A DNA stretch of 64,000 nt, taken from NCBI RefSeq assembly GCF_009739515.1, contig NZ_CP046535.1:4344501-4408500 (forward strand), given 5' to 3'. Under the pieces are notes generated by a model, which did not search any database, had not been told where the DNA came from, and saw only the letters and a program-made list of their open reading frames with translations. The DNA is from Sphingomonas profundi (GTDB lineage: Bacteria > Pseudomonadota > Alphaproteobacteria > Sphingomonadales > Sphingomonadaceae). This document shows, piece after piece, positions 7,718 through 16,265 of this stretch. Position 1 is the first letter of the stretch, and each line of letters opens with the position of its first letter. The position numbers and the translations under genes were made by a program.

Positions 7718-8593
7718 ATGACCGCGATCAGGACGTGGCTTTTCGCACCGGGCGATCGGCCGTCCATCATGGCGAAGGCTCTCGCCAGCCACGCCGACGC
7801 CGTCATCCTCGATCTCGAGGATGCGGTAGCGAAATCGGCCAAGCCGGCCGCACGCGACACCGTGGCCGCAGCGCTGCGAGCGTCGTCGCGGCCGGGGCGC
7901 TATGTCCGGATCAACGATCTTGCCACGGACTTCGCGCATGACGATGTCATGGCGCTCGCCGAAAGCCTCCCGACCGGGCTCGTCCTGCCGAAGGCCGAGA
8001 GCGCGGAAGACGTGCGATTGTTGCAGTGGCTTCTCGGACAGGTCGAGCGACGTGTCGGCTACGCGGGCCCCCCGCTCGAGATCGTGCCGTTGCTGGAGAC
8101 AGCGGCGGGTCTCAGTAGCGTGAGCGAGATCGCTGCGGCGTCGTCCCGCGTCAGGCGGCTGGCGTTCGGCGCCGGCGACTTCACGCTGGACCTGTCGCTG
8201 ACATGGTCCCGTGAGGAGCAGGAACTGCTGCCATACCGGTCGGCCATCGTACTGGCGTCGAGGGTGGCCGGGCTCGAGGCGCCGGTCGATGCCGTCTGGG
8301 TTCGCGTCGACGATGCCGACGGCATGGCCGCGTCCGCCGCGCGTTCCAGGGATCATGGCTTCCAAGGGAAGCTGTGCATCCATCCGTCGCAGGTCGACGC
8401 GGTTCGCACCGCTTTCCGGCCGTCGCCGGAGGCCGTGGCGCGCGCGCGGCGGATCGTGGCGGCCTTCGCGGCCGCCGAGGGGGCGGGCCACGCCGCGATC
8501 CGGGTGGATGGCGCGCTAGTCGATTATCCGATCTACGAGGCCGCGCGCCGAACGCTGGCGGACGCCGGACCGGGTGACGGTCCTCCGGAGTAG
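7718..8593 (+). CDS. CitE-like citrate lyase beta subunit / HpcH-HpaI family C-C lyase
   Basis: A 291-residue TIM-barrel lyase: T-W-L-F-A-P-G-D-R (CoA-binding R), A-V-I-L-D-L-E-D-A-V (metal/substrate Asp-Glu), V-L-P-K-A-E-S, P-L-L-E-T-A-A-G, F-G-A-G-D-F-T-L-D (metal Asp) and C-I-H-P-S-Q-V. Stand-alone CitE homologues cleave or form malyl-CoA, citramalyl-CoA or related 3-hydroxyacyl-CoA thioesters. With the CaiB, MaoC and acyl-CoA dehydrogenase genes of this cluster it probably cleaves a hydroxyacyl-CoA made from a side chain; the substrate is inferred only. Start chosen at the ATG with GGGAG upstream; convergent with the HMG-CoA-lyase-like gene. Confidence 0.85.
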   Translation: MTAIRTWLFAPGDRPSIMAKALASHADAVILDLEDAVAKSAKPAARDTVAAALRASSRPGRYVRINDLATDFAHDDVMALAESLPTGLVLPKAESAEDVRLLQWLLGQVERRVGYAGPPLEIVPLLETAAGLSSVSEIAAASSRVRRLAFGAGDFTLDLSLTWSREEQELLPYRSAIVLASRVAGLEAPVDAVWVRVDDADGMAASAARSRDHGFQGKLCIHPSQVDAVRTAFRPSPEAVARARRIVAAFAAAEGAGHAAIRVDGALVDYPIYEAARRTLADAGPGDGPPE

Positions 8594-8607
8594 GCGGCCG
8601 CGCCGGC

Positions 8608-8624
8608 GACCGGACGAGCCGGTC
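8608..8624. terminator. short hairpin between convergent genes
   Basis: GACCGG-ACGAG-CCGGTC forms a 6-bp stem with a 5-base loop between the convergent CitE-like and HMG-CoA-lyase-like genes, touching the stop region of the latter. It has no T tract; it may serve both directions, but support is weak. Confidence 0.35.
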
Positions 8625-9549
8625 AGGACAACCGCCGGATCTCCTCGCGCCAGGCGCCATTGGCGGCGAAGCTCCTCGGCTCGATGCCCAGCAGCGTGGC
8701 GATCTTGCGAGCGGCCGCGACCACCGCCGCCTGATCCAGCCCGGTATCCACGCCGCAATCGTCCAGTATGCAGACCAGATCCTCCGTAGCGTAGTTGCCG
8801 GTGGCCGCCATGCTGGCGGGCATGGCGATCCCGCCGCCGATCCCGCAGATCGCACCCTCGATCCAGGCGGCGCCGGCGTCGATCGCGGCGAGCGCGAGCG
8901 CGGCGGCGCGTCCACCGAGATTGTGGACGTGGAAGCCGATTCGCAGATCGGGAAAGCGGTCGAGCGCTCGTTCGAACAGGGCGGAGACCTGCGCGGGGCT
9001 TTCCAGCCCCACCGTGGCCGCCAGGTACAGGCGCCTCACGCCCGCGTCGTGGAAGCGGCCGATGATCCCGAGGACGCGATCCGGCGGGATCGTGCCTTCG
9101 TACGCGCACCAGAAGGCGAGACCGATTGCCACGCAGAAATCCTTGTTCGCCCGCTCGGCAAGCCTGGCGGCCACGATCGCGTCGCCGACCGCGGCGTCGA
9201 TCGTCATGTTCTGGTTGCGCGCGGAATAGGCCGCGCTGGCCGTCACGAGGCCGAGCACTTCATCGACCTGCGTCGCGACGGCGCGGGCCGCGCCACGGGC
9301 GTTGGGCGCCATTGCGCGGTACCGCGTGGCGGCATGGCGGGGCAGGCGCTCGCACAAGGCCTCCGCATCGGCGAACTGCGGAATCTTCGCCGGATGCGCG
9401 AAGCCGGTGACTTCGATGGTGCCCAGCCCGGCGCGGGCGAGAATCTCGATCATCTTCAGTTTGGCATCTGTGGAGACGGGCAGCCCAAGGCTTTGCAGCC
9501 CATCGCGCGGGCCGACTTCCACCACCTGCATGCTGCCGGGTATGCGCAT
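8623..9549 (-). CDS. hydroxymethylglutaryl-CoA lyase-like protein with altered cysteine loop
   Basis: A 308-residue HMGL/DRE-TIM lyase. Metal and substrate motifs are present: V-E-V-G-P-R-D-G-L-Q at residues ~10-19, F-H-V-H-N-L-G-G, and A-T-G-N-Y-A-T-E-D-L. The family signature G-L-G-G-C-P, whose Cys is catalytic in HMG-CoA lyases, reads G-I-G-G-G-I-A-M-P here, so the cysteine is replaced. The protein may therefore use another 3-hydroxyacyl-CoA, or an altered mechanism. Start: ATG preceded by GGAGAG. It is divergent from the cupin gene, and the intervening 120 bases contain two operator-like sites. Confidence 0.8.
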   Translation of the reverse strand: MRIPGSMQVVEVGPRDGLQSLGLPVSTDAKLKMIEILARAGLGTIEVTGFAHPAKIPQFADAEALCERLPRHAATRYRAMAPNARGAARAVATQVDEVLGLVTASAAYSARNQNMTIDAAVGDAIVAARLAERANKDFCVAIGLAFWCAYEGTIPPDRVLGIIGRFHDAGVRRLYLAATVGLESPAQVSALFERALDRFPDLRIGFHVHNLGGRAAALALAAIDAGAAWIEGAICGIGGGIAMPASMAATGNYATEDLVCILDDCGVDTGLDQAAVVAAARKIATLLGIEPRSFAANGAWREEIRRLS

Positions 9550-9568
9550 CGCGATCTCTCCTATGTCC

Positions 9569-9603
9569 TGTCCGGCGATCGAATAGGCTTGCCTGTCCGG
9601 ACA
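9569..9603. promoter_or_regulatory. two putative GntR operators between divergent genes
   Basis: A perfect TGTCCGGACA (9594-9603) and a partial copy TGTCCGGCGA (9569-9578) lie 25 bases apart, start to start, between the HMGL-like gene and the divergent cupin gene. The partial site is 20 bases from the HMGL-like start codon. The 25-base spacing is close to the 2.5 helical turns common for paired dimer sites. Binding by the cluster's GntR regulator is inferred. Confidence 0.55.
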
Positions 9604-9668
9604 TATCCGCGTCAAATGCCGGCGGCCAGCCCGCATGAAGGCAGTTAACCGGCCACAGGGGAAGAGAC

Positions 9669-10157
9669 ATGGTAGAGGATATGACGGTGAGGCGGGTGAT
9701 CGCCCAGCACGACGCGCACGGCCATGCGCGGTTCGCGATCGACGAGCGGCTGGAGCCTTCGCCGATCGGCGCCCGGGGCTCCAGCAACGCGACGGTGTGG
9801 GCGACCGATCGCGCGCCCGCCGACAATCAGGATCCGCGCGATCTCGCCGGAAGCCTGACCGGCCTCGGCATGGATGGCGGCACGGCGATCCGCGTCATCA
9901 ACGTGTCCCCCGGCGAGGAGACGCCGATGCACCGGACGATCAGCGTGGATTACGTCGTCATCACGCACGGCTCGATCGACCTGGAGCTGGACGGCGGGGA
10001 CGTGCGGACGCTGCATGCCGGCGACGTGGTCGTGCAGCGCGGCACCAGCCATCGCTGGATCAATCGCAGCGGGGACTGGGCGCGGATGGTGGCGGTGCTG
10101 GTGAGCGCCGCGCCCGTGGTGATCGACGGTTCAGTGCTGGCCGAAGTGCATATCTGA
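9669..10157 (+). CDS. cupin-domain protein
   Basis: A 162-residue single-domain cupin. Motif 1 is degenerate (S-P-G-E-E-T-P-M-H-R-T-I-S-V-D-Y) and motif 2 reads A-G-D-V-V-V-Q-R-G-T-S-H-R-W, with candidate metal-binding His residues in both. The family carries out isomerisation, decarboxylation or non-enzymatic sensing; nothing here decides which. It is transcribed away from the HMGL-like gene from a shared operator region, and ends convergent with the first CmcJ-type gene, so it probably belongs to the same regulon. Confidence 0.75.
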   Translation: MVEDMTVRRVIAQHDAHGHARFAIDERLEPSPIGARGSSNATVWATDRAPADNQDPRDLAGSLTGLGMDGGTAIRVINVSPGEETPMHRTISVDYVVITHGSIDLELDGGDVRTLHAGDVVVQRGTSHRWINRSGDWARMVAVLVSAAPVVIDGSVLAEVHI

Positions 10158-10171
10158 CGGCAATTGACCGG

Positions 10172-10193
10172 GCCCCGCCGCGCGTGGCGGGGC
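10172..10193. terminator. GC-rich hairpin between convergent genes
   Basis: GCCCCGCC and GGCGGGGC form a perfect 8-bp stem with a 6-base loop (GCGCGT). It fills the gap between the cupin gene (plus) and the first CmcJ/NvfI gene (minus) and ends immediately at the latter's stop codon. It lacks a T tract; a shared bidirectional terminator is likely. Confidence 0.55.
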
Positions 10194-10988
10194 TCAGTCG
10201 AAGAAGGCCATCGTGCGAACCTCGAAGCTGGCACGCGGCGCCGCGTCCGGCCGGGAGCCGGGATCGTCGATCGCCGAGTGGGCGGCGCGCTGCGGCCGCG
10301 CGGCGTCGCTGTCCACGAGCGTAAACAGCAGCGCCTCGTCCGGTCGCATGTCGGGGTAGTAATACCAGCGTTGGTCGGGATCGTAGCTGATGTTCACCCC
10401 GACGAACGGCGTCGGTGCGCCGGGCGCTTCGTGGATCGGCACCTCGAGCATCGCGTCTTCGGTGATGGTCCGCCCGTCGGCTATCGCCAGCGGGCGACGC
10501 TCCACCGGGTGGGTGCCGCGCCATACGTTGACCGCCGACCAGCGTTTCGCCAGCAGCCTCTCCGCCCGTTCGTCGCCAAGCTCACGTCGCGCCCACAGCC
10601 GGAAGCTTTCCGCCGTATAGTCGATATGGGCATTGCCCGCCGGCTGCCGGCGACCCGCCTGCTGCCCACCCTCACGCCGCGCCAGCTTGTGGAAGACGAT
10701 CACCTCGGAGGCTCCCGTCAGGTCGCGGACCAGCGCCCGCACCTCGGGGACGTAGACGGACTCGACCTGATCGGCATCCTCGAAGTCGTCGACCCGCGTC
10801 GCATGTCGGACCAGCTGCATGCCTTCCACCGCCAATGCCGGCGGTTCGGCGCGCGTGCGCGCGTTCACGATGCGCGTGGCATGCTCCTCGAACCGGCAGG
10901 TCGAACGCTCATGCGCGAGCGCGTAGAACAAGCCGGGCGGATGCGATCGCGAGGCGTAGCGCAACGGCACGATTATGTCTGTCGCCAT
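10194..10988 (-). CDS. CmcJ/NvfI family oxidoreductase (paralogue 1)
   Basis: A 264-residue member of the CmcJ/NvfI/AsaB family, related to fungal GA4 desaturase and AsaB and to bacterial CmcJ of cephamycin biosynthesis. The Fe(II)/2-oxoglutarate-type triad is visible: H-I-D at 121-123, distal His at 237 (A-A-H-S-A-I-D), then the terminal P-R-A-S-F-E-V-R with candidate 2-oxoglutarate-binding Arg. The family hallmark R-W-Y-Y-Y-P-D-M-R-P-D-E is at ~207-218. Substrate unknown. The ATG is preceded by GGAGAG nine bases away. It is divergent from the TonB receptor gene; two operator-like sites lie between them. Two more paralogues lie at 16.3-18.0 kb. Confidence 0.85.
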   Translation of the reverse strand: MATDIIVPLRYASRSHPPGLFYALAHERSTCRFEEHATRIVNARTRAEPPALAVEGMQLVRHATRVDDFEDADQVESVYVPEVRALVRDLTGASEVIVFHKLARREGGQQAGRRQPAGNAHIDYTAESFRLWARRELGDERAERLLAKRWSAVNVWRGTHPVERRPLAIADGRTITEDAMLEVPIHEAPGAPTPFVGVNISYDPDQRWYYYPDMRPDEALLFTLVDSDAARPQRAAHSAIDDPGSRPDAAPRASFEVRTMAFFD

Positions 10989-11030
10989 GTCATGTCTCTC
11001 CTTCGGCGGCGGTTTCGTCACCGGCTCACA

Positions 11031-11040
11031 TGTCCGGTCA
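11031..11040. promoter_or_regulatory. putative GntR operator, TGTCCGGTCA
   Basis: Nine of ten bases match the recurring palindrome TGTCCGGACA. It lies 43 bases upstream of the CmcJ-type paralogue 1 start codon on the minus strand, and is identical to the site in front of the ring-cleavage dioxygenase. Confidence 0.5.
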
Positions 11041-11241
11041 TGACTGCGCCGCGCATCGCAGGCTGTCAATGCGGGGAGGCATACCACCTTCGATCTCCGG
11101 AGCCTTGGCCATCAGGCGAAGACTATGATGGCGCGGCGTAGAGCATGGTCAACGTCGGAATCATCCCGATCCAGGTCCGAGCAGGCCTCTCTCCACGATG
11201 AGCGACAGACACCGGTTGACAGCCTCCACATTCGCAATATA

Positions 11242-11251
11242 CGTCCGGACA
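11242..11251. promoter_or_regulatory. putative GntR operator, CGTCCGGACA
   Basis: Nine of ten bases match TGTCCGGACA, and it is extended by ATATA on the left and AGTAAG on the right. It lies 28 bases before the TonB receptor start, just ahead of its GGGGAGGAGGA ribosome site, so binding would control receptor expression. Confidence 0.5.
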
Positions 11252-11279
11252 AGTAAGATAAAAAGGGGAGGAGGAACAG

Positions 11280-13643
11280 ATGATGCGCTCGTTGATGGCC
11301 CGCAGGCTGCTATGTTCGGCGTCAGTCACCACGCTGCTGGCGTTCGCCGCCGCGCCGGCGCTCGCGCAGGATCAGGCCAAGGCGCAACAGGCGGCGCCGG
11401 CCGGCACGCAGAACGACGCGAGCGGGCCGGATACGTCGCAGGACATTGTCGTGACGGCGCAGTTCCGGAGCGAGCGGCTGCAGGATACGCCGCTCGCGAT
11501 CTCGGCGGTCAACGGATCGCTGGCGGCGGCGCGCAGCCAGGTCAGCATCGCCGACATAGCCAAGACCGCGCCCAGCGTGAACATCGAGCCGAGCGCCAAC
11601 GGCGGCGGCCCGTCCTCCACCATCTTCATCCGCGGCATCGGTCAGTCCGATTCGATCCCGGCGGTCGAGCCGGGTGTCGGCGTCTACATCGACGATGTCT
11701 ATTACGGTATTCTGACGGGGTCCAATTTCGACCTGCTTGACATCGATCGGGTCGAGATCCTGCGTGGACCGCAGGGTACGCTGTCCGGCAAGAATTCCGA
11801 GGGCGGCTCCATCAAGCTGTACAACCGGCAGCCGACCAACGATCCCGGCGGGTACGCCGAGTTCACCTACGGCTCGTTCAACCGGTCGCAGGCGCGCGGC
11901 GCCGTCAACATCCCGATCGTCGACGACAAGATCCTGCTGCGCGTCGGCGGCGTGTACAGGCACGTTCGCGGCTTCCTCGACCGGCTCGATTACGGCTGCG
12001 TCAATCCGGGCACCGTGCCGCAGGTCAGCGGATCGAGCCGGAACGACGGCTGCCGGATCGGTCGCGAGGGCGGACAGGACCTGGCCGCGATCCGCGCGAC
12101 GCTGCGCCTCAACCTGTCGGAACGGCTGCACGACACCATCTCGTTCGACCGCATCAGCGACCATCAGGAATCGACGCCGTCCAAGCTGATCTACTCGCTG
12201 CCGCTCTGGACGGGCGGGCTGGACTTCACGACGCCGGCGAAGAGCTACTCCAACTATTCCACCTTCACCGGCCAGCCGTTCACGGCGAACCAGTATACCC
12301 AACCGGCGAGGAACGACGTCGATCAGTGGGGCATCTCCAACGTCCTGGACTGGGAGCTGTCCGACAATCTGTCGATCAAGTCGATCACCGCCTATCGCAA
12401 GAGCAACACGGTGGCGAACCAGGATGGCGACGCATCGCCGTACAACGTGTTCCTGCAGAACTTCGAGTTCAACAACAAGCAGTTCACCCAGGAGCTGCGC
12501 CTGTCGGGCAGCCTGTCCAGCGTGCTGGACTGGACCGTCGGCGGATTTTACTATCATTCCGACCTGCTGAACAAGGGCTATATCGACATCGCGGGCGGCC
12601 TGGCTCCGGGCGGCGGCGGCGTGAACCTGGCGTTCATCACGCGCGATCCGATCAAGTCGGAGTCGACCTCCGGCTTCGCCCACGGCGTCGTGCACATCAC
12701 CGACAAGCTGAACGTGACGGGCGGGCTGCGTTACACCGACGAATCGAAGGACTATACCTTCGTGCGCCTGAGCCCGACGGGCGGCACGGCCGATTTCCGC
12801 GTGGCCGGGCTGAACGGCACGTCGTCCCGCTATTCGGGCTCGCGCTGGGACTATCGCGTCGCGGTGGACTATCGCTGGTCGCCGTCGCTCATGACCTACG
12901 CGCAGGTGGCGACCGGCTTCAAGGGCGGCGGCATCAATCCGCGTCCGTACTTCCCGACGCAGGCCGTGCCGTTCAAGCCTGAGAAGGTGATCTCCTACGA
13001 AGCCGGAACGAAGGCGGACCTGTTCGATCGCAAGGTCCGGCTCAGCGCCGATGCCTTCTACACGGACTTCTCCGACATCCAGCTGACCGTCACCCAGTGC
13101 GACTCCCTCTCGCCCTTCCCCGGCGCGCCCTGCACCCAGACGACGAACGCGGGCAACGCCAAGCTGTGGGGCGCCGAGATCGAGGGCGACATCCGTCCCG
13201 TCGGCGGGCTGTCGATCAACTTCGCCGCCAGCCTCATCGACTTCAAGTATAAGAGCGTGAACCCGCTGACCGGCATTCCGCTCGACGCCGACAACCCCTT
13301 CCTTTCCAAGACGAAGCTCTCGGGCGGCATCCAGTACGAGATCCCGCTGTTCGGCGGCACGGTGACCCCGCGCCTCGACGTGGACTATCGCTCCGGCTTC
13401 GCGACCGAGGCGCTGCCCACGCTGACCGACATCGGCCGCGTGTCGCCACGCACGTTGCTGAACGCGCGACTGACCTATCGCAGCGAGGACCGCAGCTGGG
13501 AGCTCTCCGGCGGCGTGACCAACCTGACCGACAAATTCTATTATGCCTCGCGCTTCGACCGGTCGGGCCCGCCCTTCTTCACCGCGCTCGGCATCGTCGG
13601 CCGTCCGCGCGAGTGGAGCGTCAGCGTGAAGCGTAACTTCTGA
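11280..13643 (+). CDS. TonB-dependent outer-membrane receptor
   Basis: A 787-residue receptor of the sphingomonad catabolic type. A signal peptide (L-L-C-S-A-S-V-T-T-L-L-A-F-A-A-A-P-A-L-A, cleavage near residue 31) is followed by the TonB-box region D-I-V-V-T-A-Q, the plug domain (G-I-G-Q-S-D-S-I-P ... I-L-R-G-P-Q-G-T-L-S-G-K-N) and a ~600-residue beta-barrel ending in W-S-V-S-V-K-R-N-F with terminal Phe. Such receptors take up aromatic or oligomeric substrates across the outer membrane using TonB energy. A strong GGAGGAGG ribosome site precedes two consecutive ATGs. It starts the operon with pcaI, pcaJ and pcaF, so its ligand is likely the cluster's substrate. Confidence 0.93.
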   Translation: MMRSLMARRLLCSASVTTLLAFAAAPALAQDQAKAQQAAPAGTQNDASGPDTSQDIVVTAQFRSERLQDTPLAISAVNGSLAAARSQVSIADIAKTAPSVNIEPSANGGGPSSTIFIRGIGQSDSIPAVEPGVGVYIDDVYYGILTGSNFDLLDIDRVEILRGPQGTLSGKNSEGGSIKLYNRQPTNDPGGYAEFTYGSFNRSQARGAVNIPIVDDKILLRVGGVYRHVRGFLDRLDYGCVNPGTVPQVSGSSRNDGCRIGREGGQDLAAIRATLRLNLSERLHDTISFDRISDHQESTPSKLIYSLPLWTGGLDFTTPAKSYSNYSTFTGQPFTANQYTQPARNDVDQWGISNVLDWELSDNLSIKSITAYRKSNTVANQDGDASPYNVFLQNFEFNNKQFTQELRLSGSLSSVLDWTVGGFYYHSDLLNKGYIDIAGGLAPGGGGVNLAFITRDPIKSESTSGFAHGVVHITDKLNVTGGLRYTDESKDYTFVRLSPTGGTADFRVAGLNGTSSRYSGSRWDYRVAVDYRWSPSLMTYAQVATGFKGGGINPRPYFPTQAVPFKPEKVISYEAGTKADLFDRKVRLSADAFYTDFSDIQLTVTQCDSLSPFPGAPCTQTTNAGNAKLWGAEIEGDIRPVGGLSINFAASLIDFKYKSVNPLTGIPLDADNPFLSKTKLSGGIQYEIPLFGGTVTPRLDVDYRSGFATEALPTLTDIGRVSPRTLLNARLTYRSEDRSWELSGGVTNLTDKFYYASRFDRSGPPFFTALGIVGRPREWSVSVKRNF

Positions 13644-13707
13644 TGCGGAGTCCGGCGGACCGGCGCCAGGCCCCCGCAAAGTCGCACCGGGAGAGAGGCG
13701 AGACGGC

Positions 13708-14397
13708 ATGATCGACAAGCGGGCCGGCTCTCCGGCGCAGGCCGTCGCCGACATCGGCGACGGCGCCGCCATCATGATCGGCGGCTTCGGGACCGCCGGC
13801 ATGCCGGACGAGCTGATCGACGCCCTGATCGCGCGGGAGGTGGGAAACCTGACGATCATCAACAACAATGCCGGCAATGGCGAGACCGGCGTGGCCGCGC
13901 TCATCAAGGCGGGGCGCGTTCGCAAGATGATCTGCTCCTTCCCGCGTCAGGCGGACTCGCACCATTTCGACGCGCGCTATCGCGCCGGCGAGATCGAGCT
14001 TGAACTCGTGCCGCAGGGCAATCTGGCGGCGCGGATACAGGCGGCGGGGGCCGGGCTGGGCGCGATCTTCACGCCCACCGGCTTTGGAACATCGCTGGCC
14101 GAGGGCAAGGAGACCCGGAGGATCGACGGCCGGGACCATGTGTTTGAGCTGCCGATCCGCGCCGACTTCGCGCTCATCAAGGCGCATCGCGGTGATCGCT
14201 GGGGCAATCTCGTCTACCGCAAGACCGCCCGGAACTTCGGACCGATCATGGCGATGGCCGCGCGCACCACGATCGCGCAGGTTGCCGAGATCGTGCCGCT
14301 CGGCGAGCTCGATCCCGAGACTATCGTCACGCCGGGCATCTTCGTGCAGCGCGTCGTGCCGGTGCCGGCCGCCACGGCGCGAGAGGACATGGCATGA
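13708..14397 (+). CDS. pcaI: 3-oxoadipate CoA-transferase subunit A
   Basis: A 229-residue alpha subunit of a family I CoA-transferase: G-x-x-I-M-I-G-G-F-G-T-A-G-M-P (CoA-binding glycine motif) at ~23-37, N-N-A-G-N-G, and T-P-T-G-F-G-T. It transfers CoA from succinyl-CoA to 3-oxoadipate (or another 3-oxoacid) together with the next gene, which overlaps it by four bases (ATGA). Assignment to 3-oxoadipate rests on the neighbouring thiolase and on the maleylacetate reductase of the cluster, which yields 3-oxoadipate; a general 3-oxoacid transferase is the alternative. Confidence 0.88.
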   Translation: MIDKRAGSPAQAVADIGDGAAIMIGGFGTAGMPDELIDALIAREVGNLTIINNNAGNGETGVAALIKAGRVRKMICSFPRQADSHHFDARYRAGEIELELVPQGNLAARIQAAGAGLGAIFTPTGFGTSLAEGKETRRIDGRDHVFELPIRADFALIKAHRGDRWGNLVYRKTARNFGPIMAMAARTTIAQVAEIVPLGELDPETIVTPGIFVQRVVPVPAATAREDMA

Positions 14398-15029
14398 AGC
14401 GACGCACAAGGGACGAGTTGGCGGCGCGCGTGGCCCGCGACATCCCGGCCGGCGCCTATGTCAACCTCGGCATCGGCCTGCCCACGCGGGTGGCCAACTT
14501 CCTGTCGGTGGACCGCGAGATCCAGTTGCAGAGCGAGAACGGACTGCTGGGCATGGGCCCGGCGCCGGCCGCGGGCGACGAGGATCCGGAGCTCATCAAC
14601 GCGGGCAAGCAGCCGGTGACGCTGCTGGCCGGCGGGGCCTTCTTCCACCATGCGGACAGTTTCGCGATGATGCGCGGCGGCCATATCGACATCTGCGTGC
14701 TGGGCGCTTTCCAGGTCTCGGTTCATGGCGATCTGGCGAACTGGCATACAGGCGAGGCCGGTGCGATCCCGGCGGTCGGCGGCGCGATGGATCTGGCGAT
14801 CGGGGCGAAGCGCACCTTCGTGATGATGGACCTGCTGACGCGGGACGGGCAGAGCAAGCTGGTGACGGCCTGCACCTATCCGCTGACCGGTCTGGCCTGC
14901 GTGTCGCGCGTCTATACCGACGTGGCCGTGATCGACGTCGGGCCGGCGGGAGCGAGACTGGTCGAGGCGGTCGACGGGCTCGATCTCGAAGGGCTGCGCG
15001 CGATGACCCAGATCCCGATCGACGCCTGA
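14394..15029 (+). CDS. pcaJ: 3-oxoadipate CoA-transferase subunit B
   Basis: A 211-residue beta subunit of a family I CoA-transferase. The catalytic glutamate lies in Q-S-E-N-G-L-L-G (E48), preceded by V-N-L-G-I-G-L-P-T and followed by A-G-G-A-F-F-H-H-A-D-S and I-D-I-C-V-L-G-A-F-Q-V. With the A subunit it activates 3-oxoadipate to 3-oxoadipyl-CoA. It is translationally coupled to both neighbours: four-base overlap upstream and nine bases to the thiolase downstream. The same function is called LinGH in lindane-degrading sphingomonads. Confidence 0.88.
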   Translation: MKRRTRDELAARVARDIPAGAYVNLGIGLPTRVANFLSVDREIQLQSENGLLGMGPAPAAGDEDPELINAGKQPVTLLAGGAFFHHADSFAMMRGGHIDICVLGAFQVSVHGDLANWHTGEAGAIPAVGGAMDLAIGAKRTFVMMDLLTRDGQSKLVTACTYPLTGLACVSRVYTDVAVIDVGPAGARLVEAVDGLDLEGLRAMTQIPIDA

Positions 15030-15038
15030 GGTACGAAC

Positions 15039-16244
15039 ATGGCCGAAGCCTTCATCTGCGATGCCGTGCGTACACCGATCGGCCGCTACGCCGGCGTGCT
15101 GGCCGACGTGCGCGCCGACGATCTGGGCGCGGTTCCGCTCAGGGCGCTGCTTGACCGGCAGTCACGGCTCGATCCGGCGGCGATAGAGGAGGTGTTCTAC
15201 GGCTGCGCGAATCAGGCCGGCGAGGACAACCGCAACGTCGCGCGGATGAGCCTGCTGCTGGCCGGCGTGCCCGTATCGACGGCGGGGGTAACGCTCAATC
15301 GCCTGTGCGCGTCCGGCCTTGAAGCGGTGGGCGCGGCGGCTCGGGCGATCCGTTGCGACGAGATGGCGCTGGCCATCGCCGGTGGCGTCGAGAGCATGAG
15401 CCGTGCGCCGCTGGTGATCGGCAAGGCCGGGCGCGGGTTCTGCCGCGACCAGCGCCTGGAGGATACCACGATGGGCTGGCGCTTCGTCAATCCGACGCTC
15501 GACGCGCGGTACGGCACCGAGACGATGCCGCGGACGGGCGAGAACGTCGCCGTCGAACGCGGCGTCGGACGCGACGATCAGGACGCATTCGCCTGTCGCA
15601 GCCAGGCGCGCGCCGCCGCCGCGATGGAAGCCGGCTTCTTCGCGGAGGAGATCGTTCCCGTGGCCGTTCCGGACGGCCGAAAGGGCTTCATCGAGGCGGG
15701 TGTCGACGAACATCCCCGCGCGGATACCACGCTGGATCGGCTCCGGCGCCTGAAGCCCTTGTTCGGTCCGGACGGCACGGTGACGGCCGGAAACGCATCC
15801 GGCATCAACGACGGCGCGGCGGCGATGATCGTGGCGAGCGAGGCGGCCGCGCGTGCGCACGGTCTGACGCCACGGGCGCGCATCCTGGGCATGGCATCCG
15901 CCGGCGTGGAACCCCGCGTGATGGGACTCGGCCCGGTGCCCGCCACGCGCAAACTGCTCGACCGCCTGGACATCGCCGTCGCCGACCTCGATGTCATCGA
16001 ATTGAACGAGGCGTTCGCGAGCCAGGCGCTGGCGGTGCTGCGTGACCTGGGCCTGCCCGACGACGCCGCGCACGTGAACCCCAATGGCGGCGCGATAGCG
16101 CTGGGCCATCCGCTCGGCATGTCGGGCGCCCGGCTGGCGATGACGCTGGTGCATCAGCTGGAGCGGACCGGTGGCCGGCTGGGACTGGCAACGCTCTGCG
16201 TCGGCGTCGGCATGGGGCTTGCCCTGGTTGTCGAGCGCGTCTGA
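15039..16244 (+). CDS. pcaF: 3-oxoadipyl-CoA thiolase
   Basis: A 401-residue degradative thiolase. The acylated cysteine is C90 in N-R-L-C-A-S-G-L; the second active site includes N-E-A-F-A and [14 protein letters not shown]; the general-acid cysteine is in C-V-G-V-G-M-G near the C-terminus. It splits 3-oxoadipyl-CoA to succinyl-CoA and acetyl-CoA, the last step of the lower pathway. It is the last gene of the receptor-pcaIJF run and is convergent, 21 bases away, with the minus-strand CmcJ-type operon. PcaF and LinJ are names for the same activity. Confidence 0.9.
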   Translation: MAEAFICDAVRTPIGRYAGVLADVRADDLGAVPLRALLDRQSRLDPAAIEEVFYGCANQAGEDNRNVARMSLLLAGVPVSTAGVTLNRLCASGLEAVGAAARAIRCDEMALAIAGGVESMSRAPLVIGKAGRGFCRDQRLEDTTMGWRFVNPTLDARYGTETMPRTGENVAVERGVGRDDQDAFACRSQARAAAAMEAGFFAEEIVPVAVPDGRKGFIEAGVDEHPRADTTLDRLRRLKPLFGPDGTVTAGNASGINDGAAAMIVASEAAARAHGLTPRARILGMASAGVEPRVMGLGPVPATRKLLDRLDIAVADLDVIELNEAFASQALAVLRDLGLPDDAAHVNPNGGAIALGHPLGMSGARLAMTLVHQLERTGGRLGLATLCVGVGMGLALVVERV

Positions 16245-16265
16245 ACCGCCCGCCGACGAGCGGCC

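Noticed and set aside
11322-13925. 867-codon minus-strand open frame opposite the TonB receptor
   Set aside because: Antisense of a well-supported receptor; composition is Arg/Ala/Val-rich without any family motif.
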